Shown here piece after piece: positions 14,950-18,661 of a stretch of 18,661 nucleotides of DNA (position 1 is the stretch's first letter; every line of letters begins with the position of its first letter). The notes beneath the pieces are model-generated. The model was not told the origin of the DNA and made no database searches. It was given only the letters and a program-made list of their open reading frames with translations. The position numbers were made by a program, and so were the translations under genes. Source of the DNA: an uncultured Collinsella sp. (GTDB lineage: Bacteria; Actinomycetota; Coriobacteriia; Coriobacteriales; Coriobacteriaceae); the NCBI GenBank assembly GCA_900541135.1, contig UQIG01000040.1, positions 1-18,661 on the forward strand, given 5' to 3'.

Positions 14950-15345
14950 CTATTTTGTCTCGTCGCCCTCCAGGAAGATTTTTCGGGTCACAAAGTTGTA
15001 GACCATGACAAGCGTGGTGGCGCAGATCTTGGCGATATTGGCCTCGAGTCCCAGGCCGGCGTTGAGCGCCAGCACGATGCCGTCGTTGAGCACCAAACCG
15101 ATCACGGACAGCACGACAAAGATGATGAACTCGCGGCGGCGGCTCATGCCTTCCTTGTGCGCAAACACGTACTTCATGCTTGCGAGGTAGTTAAAGATGA
15201 GTGAGATGATAAAGCCGCTGGTGTTGGCGATTAGGATGTTGAGGCCCAGACCGTAGTGGAGCAGATTCATAATGCCAAAGTCGATAACCGTGGCAATGAC
15301 ACCGACGACGCCAAATTTCATGATCTGCGCAAGGAGCTTTTGCAT
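14950..15345 (-). CDS. GtrA-family membrane protein (second of two)
   Basis: The 131-residue protein has four membrane helices with GtrA motifs: KFGVVGVIATVIDFG near the N-terminus, NYLASMKYVFAHKEG in the second helix region and YNFVTRKIFLEG at the end. The presumed role is movement of a lipid-linked sugar for cell-envelope glycan or teichoic-acid decoration. Start: ATG 15345 follows AAGGCAGG with good spacing and gives the usual GtrA length. A TTG at 15408 would add 21 charged residues but has no ribosome binding site and lies within a predicted stem. The gene follows fbp by 78 bases on the same strand, so read-through from fbp is possible, though two intervening hairpins may limit it. Confidence 0.85.
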   Translation of the reverse strand: MQKLLAQIMKFGVVGVIATVIDFGIMNLLHYGLGLNILIANTSGFIISLIFNYLASMKYVFAHKEGMSRRREFIIFVVLSVIGLVLNDGIVLALNAGLGLEANIAKICATTLVMVYNFVTRKIFLEGDETK

Positions 15346-15362
15346 GGTACCTGCCTTAGGGT

Positions 15363-15417
15363 GGCGCCGAAGCGCCGCGGGGATGACAAACTCAGCAAGT
15401 TTAGCCAATCCCCGCGG
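15363..15417 (-). other. Two abutting hairpins between fbp and the second gtrA-family gene
   Basis: CCGCGGGGAT (15375-15384) pairs perfectly with ATCCCCGCGG (15408-15417), with AAACT/AGTTT inside the loop. Next to it GGCGC (15363-15367) pairs with GCGCC (15372-15376) around CGAA. The two stems share bases 15375-15376, so they compete at their junction. No T-run follows either, so intercistronic processing or RNA stability is more likely than termination. Confidence 0.5.
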
Positions 15418-15423
15418 GTGGGG

Positions 15424-17337
15424 CTAGACGCGCTCTTCGATAGCACCGTTTCTATATGCATCGAGCAGCTGACGCAGGTCTTGGATTTGGCTGCGGATCT
15501 TGGCGCCAGTATCGGTGTCGCTCACCATGCGGCGACGGTCTGCTTGGTCAAAACGGTTGGTCTCGCTCTCGATGTCCACGTTGCGCGTGAGTGCCTCGGC
15601 AACCGTCGTAAAGGCCTGGTGCGACTTGAGGCGGCAGCCGCGCGAGCTCGAGATGAGCGTATAGCCAGCGATGCCCGTCTTGGGATGGTAAGCGCGGCAG
15701 AAGCCGCCATCGATGACCAGCAGCTTGCCCTCGGCGCGGATGGGCTGCTCGCCCTTGGTGGTTTTAACGGGCGTGTGGCCGTTGATGATGTGGCCGGTCG
15801 GCGAACATGCCATGGGCGCGACGCCAAACTCGCGCATGATGTCGTCGCAGACCGAGGGCGACTTGGTAAGCGTAAAGTATGGGTCCATCGGCTCGACCCA
15901 GGTGCTCTTATCGGCGATATAGGCGCGCTCAAAGGTACGCACCAGGCGTCCGCTGGCGGGTGAGTTAAAGCCAATCCGCAGGTACCACATCCAGTCGAGG
16001 GCATCACGGTCGCCCACGCGCCAGGCGCGGCGGGCGATGTGGTCGCAAAAATCGAGATAATCGCGCCCGGCGTGCCAGGTGCCTAGACAGTTCATGCTGC
16101 TAAAGGTGCCGTCTTCGTTGAGCGGAACGCAGCCGTGGAAGAGCAGGTTGCCGTTGGCGACCTTGTACATCGAGCCGTGGGAATAGAGGAAATCGATATG
16201 GCGATGCAGGTGATCGGCGGTGACAAACTCGGACACGAGCTTGTCGATGATGTGCTGCTCCTGGGGCGTGAGCGTATAGGGGTCCGCCGGGTCGACGGTG
16301 GGGAAGTCGTTGGCCGTGAGTGGCCACACGCTGCCGTCGGCGAGCGTGACCGTGCCGGTGTCGTGGTCGATCTTGTCGAGTAACAGACGGTCGGTCATGT
16401 CGAACTCGGGGTGGAGCTGGATAATCTGGCCCTCGAGCTTAAAGAGCAGCACGTTGATAGCCTTGATCAGCGGGGTGATGGACTCACCGACGGTGTAGGT
16501 GGCATCGGCAAAGGCGACAAGCTCACGCAGCGAGATACCGTAGTCATTCTCGAGGATCTCGTAATTGTCGTAGCGTAGGTTGTTGCGCAGCACCGTGGCG
16601 ATGCAGGCGGGCTCACCGGCGGCGGCGCCCATCCACAGCAGATCGTGGTTGCCCCACTGGATGTCGAGCGAATGATAGGTGAGCAGGCGGTCCATAATCT
16701 TGGCAGCGCCGCCACGGTCGAAGATATCGCCCACCAGGTGCAGGTGGTCGACGGCCAGGCGCTTGATGAGCGAAGCGAGCGACTCGATAAAGTCGTCGGC
16801 GCTGGCGGTCTCCAGGATGGACTCCACGATGCGCTCGTGATAGCGCACGCGATAGTTGTTCTCGTCCGGGTGCGTGTGCAACAACTCATCGATGATATAG
16901 GCGTAGTCGCGCGGGATGGCCTTACGCACCTTGGAGCGCGTGTAGCGGCTTGAAAGCGAGCGAGCGACCATGATGAGCTGGTCAAGCATCGTCTTGTACC
17001 AGGTTGGCGAGTCCTCGCGCTGGCTGCGGACCAGCTCAATCTTCTCGCGCGGGTAGTAAATGAGCGTGCACAGCTCGCCCTTTTCGTCAAAGGAGAGCGT
17101 GTCGCCAAAAATCTCGTCGACATGCTCGCGCACGACGCCCGAGCAGTTATTGAGGATGTGCATAAAGGCTTCGTACTCGCCGTGCACGTCGCTCATAAAA
17201 TGCTCGGTGCCCTTGGGTAGGTTGAGGATGGCCGAGAGGTTGATAATCTCGGTAAATGCGGATTGTTCGGTGGGGAACTGTCTCGACAGCAGGCGCAGAT
17301 ACTTGAAGTCTTGCGGGTTGCGATCGAATGCGACCAT
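15424..17337 (-). CDS. fbp: Class III fructose-1,6-bisphosphatase
   Basis: The 637-residue protein matches the Firmicutes-type class III FBPase (PF06874), a metallophosphatase-fold enzyme that converts fructose 1,6-bisphosphate to fructose 6-phosphate in gluconeogenesis. Metal-site motifs are present: MSDVHGEYEAF (Asp50, His52), LVGDIFDRGG (Asp204, Asp207), WGNHDLLW (Asn230, His231) and INGHTPVKTTKGEQPIRA, with GYTLISSSRG near the end. Length is that of the family. Start: ATG 17337, preceded by GGAAGG at 6 bases and giving the usual MVAFDRNPQDFKYL start; an upstream in-frame start at 17382 lacks a ribosome binding site and would run into the 17365-17394 palindrome. The palindrome upstream may be an operator. 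The two gtrA-family genes downstream have no evident metabolic link. Confidence 0.95.
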   Translation of the reverse strand: MVAFDRNPQDFKYLRLLSRQFPTEQSAFTEIINLSAILNLPKGTEHFMSDVHGEYEAFMHILNNCSGVVREHVDEIFGDTLSFDEKGELCTLIYYPREKIELVRSQREDSPTWYKTMLDQLIMVARSLSSRYTRSKVRKAIPRDYAYIIDELLHTHPDENNYRVRYHERIVESILETASADDFIESLASLIKRLAVDHLHLVGDIFDRGGAAKIMDRLLTYHSLDIQWGNHDLLWMGAAAGEPACIATVLRNNLRYDNYEILENDYGISLRELVAFADATYTVGESITPLIKAINVLLFKLEGQIIQLHPEFDMTDRLLLDKIDHDTGTVTLADGSVWPLTANDFPTVDPADPYTLTPQEQHIIDKLVSEFVTADHLHRHIDFLYSHGSMYKVANGNLLFHGCVPLNEDGTFSSMNCLGTWHAGRDYLDFCDHIARRAWRVGDRDALDWMWYLRIGFNSPASGRLVRTFERAYIADKSTWVEPMDPYFTLTKSPSVCDDIMREFGVAPMACSPTGHIINGHTPVKTTKGEQPIRAEGKLLVIDGGFCRAYHPKTGIAGYTLISSSRGCRLKSHQAFTTVAEALTRNVDIESETNRFDQADRRRMVSDTDTGAKIRSQIQDLRQLLDAYRNGAIEERV

Positions 17338-17657
17338 GAAACACCTTCCGATGGGGCTGGTAAAACTGATAAACAGCGTCAAACGTTTATCAGTATGCGC
17401 CGCTTTTGTTTCGATTTTGCGCCAGCGGCTGAATTGTCGGCTGAACGGTTTGGTAAATCGATTTAGTTGAGGTAGATATGGCGGTTGAGTGGAGACGACA
17501 GAGGGTGTTTTCTCAGATATTTATGCGTGGGGTCGGTGGAGACGATGGTGGTAAAGATGTTCGCTATTTTTGGTTCGATTTGGTAAATAGTGGACATATG
17601 TACCGTATGTAGGCTCACTGTGCGATAATTTGCGCAGCAATACGTAAGGAGCCTCAT
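17338..17657. other. Divergent intergenic region between fbp and degV
   Basis: These 320 bases hold the palindrome at 17365-17394 on the fbp side, GATAAT at 17624-17629 as a possible -10 for degV (no good -35), and duplicated short words (CGGCTGAA at 17428-17447; GGAGACGA twice at about 17491 and 17537). A 44-codon minus-strand frame (17463-17597) starts with ATG but has no Shine-Dalgarno, so it is not called as a gene. Confidence 0.45.
17365..17394 (-). promoter_or_regulatory. Palindrome upstream of fbp, possible operator
   Basis: ACTGATAAAC (17365-17374) and GTTTATCAGT (17385-17394) form a perfect 10-base inverted repeat with a 10-base spacer, 28 bases before the fbp start. The minus strand has TTTGACG within the spacer and right arm, which could be a -35 box, but no matching -10 was found. 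The site could bind a dimeric repressor or form a leader hairpin; no regulator is identified. Confidence 0.45.
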
Positions 17658-18548
17658 ATGAGTGATTTTGTCCTGACCTGTGAATCCGCCGCCGACCGAA
17701 CCCGTGAGTTCTTTGCGTCGCGCAATATCCCTGTCGTGTGTTTTCATTACGAGATCGACGATGTTGTCTATACGGACGATCTGTATCAGTCGATTACGCC
17801 AGACAAGTTTTTTGCCCAGATTGCCGCGGGCGCCATGCCCAAGACGTCTCAGGTGAGCGTGGGTGAGTACGAGGAGTTTTGGGAGCCGTTTGTTGCCGAG
17901 GGTAAAGACGTGCTGCACCTGACGTTGTCGTCGGGTATTTCGGGCACGTATGGATCGGCCTGCGTCGCGGCGCAGATGCTTGCGGATCGCTATCCCGAGG
18001 GCGGCAAGGTGCGCGTCATCGATTCGCTGGCGGCGTCTTCGGGCTTTGGCCTGTTGCTGGAATATGCCGCCGACGTGCGCGATAGCGGAGCTTCACTCGA
18101 CGAGACGGCTGCCTGGATCGAGGAGCACAGGCTCAACCTGCACCACTGGTTCTTCTCGACCGATCTGTCGAGCTACCTGCGCGGCGGTCGCATTTCGGCC
18201 GCGAGCGCGATCATCGGCACGGCGCTTAAGATTTGCCCGCTTATGACGGTCGATTGCGACGGCAAGCTGTCGCCACGTGAGAAGATTCGCACTAAGAAGC
18301 GCGCGATTTCCGAGATGGCTAAGACCATGATGGCACACGTGCAGGACGGTGCGGATTATTCGGGTAAGTGCATCATGTCGCACTCGGCGTGCCGCGAGGA
18401 TGCCGAGGCAGTTGCGGCGCTGATTGAGGAACAGGTTCCGCAGCTTAAAGGCAAGATTGAGATCAATGACATCGGTACTCTGATTGGCTCGCATACCGGA
18501 CCTGGTACGGTGGCGCTCTTCTTTATGGGCGACAAGCGCGTGGATTAA
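17658..18548 (+). CDS. DegV-family fatty-acid-binding protein
   Basis: The 296-residue protein is a DegV family member (PF02645). Motifs: KTSQVSVGEY (62-71), LTLSSGISGTYGSA (88-101), VIDSLAASSGFGLLL, SSYLRGGRISAASAIIG, ALKICPLMTVDCDGKL and GSHTGPGTVALFF with His279. DegV (FakB-type) proteins bind one fatty acid and present it to the kinase FakA, so that host or recycled fatty acids enter phospholipid synthesis. No fakA lies in the window, and some DegV proteins have no proven lipid role. Start: ATG 17658, 6 bases after AAGGAG. The gene stands alone, divergent from fbp, and ends at a clear terminator. Confidence 0.92.
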   Translation: MSDFVLTCESAADRTREFFASRNIPVVCFHYEIDDVVYTDDLYQSITPDKFFAQIAAGAMPKTSQVSVGEYEEFWEPFVAEGKDVLHLTLSSGISGTYGSACVAAQMLADRYPEGGKVRVIDSLAASSGFGLLLEYAADVRDSGASLDETAAWIEEHRLNLHHWFFSTDLSSYLRGGRISAASAIIGTALKICPLMTVDCDGKLSPREKIRTKKRAISEMAKTMMAHVQDGADYSGKCIMSHSACREDAEAVAALIEEQVPQLKGKIEINDIGTLIGSHTGPGTVALFFMGDKRVD

Positions 18549-18614
18549 TTTGCCCCATCACGTCGCTGCATGTTTGTTCAAGCGAAAACGGCCCGCCTCA
18601 CGTTTGTGTGAACT

Positions 18615-18655
18615 GCCTCCCATTTCTTGGACATGAGAAATGGGAGGCTTTCTTT
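18615..18655 (+). terminator. Rho-independent terminator after degV
   Basis: GCCTCCCATTTCT (18615-18627) pairs perfectly with AGAAATGGGAGGC (18636-18648) over 13 bases around an eight-base loop, followed by TTTCTTT. It lies 66 bases past the DegV stop. Confidence 0.88.
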
Positions 18656-18661
18656 ATGCGC

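Noticed and set aside
15346..15408. TTG start that would lengthen the second GtrA protein by 21 residues
   Set aside because: No ribosome binding site, and the codon is within a predicted stem; ATG 15345 has a good Shine-Dalgarno and gives the family length.
17463..17597. 44-codon minus-strand frame between fbp and degV
   Set aside because: Plausible codons but no ribosome binding site and no recognisable motif; conservation would be needed to call it.

Overview
The window reads as one stretch of a moderately GC-rich, Gram-positive actinobacterial chromosome, most likely a gut coriobacterium close to Collinsella. This is inferred from the gene mix (class III fructose-bisphosphatase, C69 dipeptidase, fchA-folD pair, Tat-exported and DUF4430 surface proteins, tandem GtrA proteins). 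There is no rRNA or marker gene to prove it. No tRNA, rRNA, CRISPR array, transposase or phage gene was seen.

Layout, left to right. Positions 1-1998 (minus) hold the first 666 codons of a Tat-exported PI-PLC-type phosphodiesterase that leaves the window at base 1. A lipoprotein gene with its own terminator lies upstream of it (2304-2897, minus). After a 460-base gap with an orphan hairpin come fchA and folD (3358-4847, plus). The 230-base inverted-repeat element at 4886-5115 separates these from a C69 dipeptidase (5215-6738). A phasin-like protein and an ABC1/UbiB-family kinase follow (6838-9026), closed by a terminator.

The centrepiece is at 9129-14223. A cobalamin riboswitch precedes two overlapping genes. 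The first encodes a 1297-residue exported protein with four DUF4430 (transcobalamin C-terminal-like) domains, a PQQ-type beta-propeller, an InlB-type repeat, a charged stalk and a C-terminal membrane anchor. The second encodes a membrane-anchored protein with one DUF4430 domain on a long Ser/Asp/Lys stalk. The operon ends in a strong terminator. I read it as a B12-repressed surface corrinoid-capture module.

On the minus strand follow two gtrA-family genes, each with its own downstream hairpin, and a class III fructose-1,6-bisphosphatase (15424-17337). A plus-strand DegV-family gene (17658-18548) and its terminator close the window.

Two readings go beyond routine annotation. FolD lacks the catalytic lysine and glutamine needed for its cyclohydrolase half-reaction, and the gene directly upstream encodes a separate cyclohydrolase-family protein, so the two steps of one-carbon folate conversion appear to be split between two proteins. 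The riboswitch links a family of surface proteins of unassigned function to vitamin B12.
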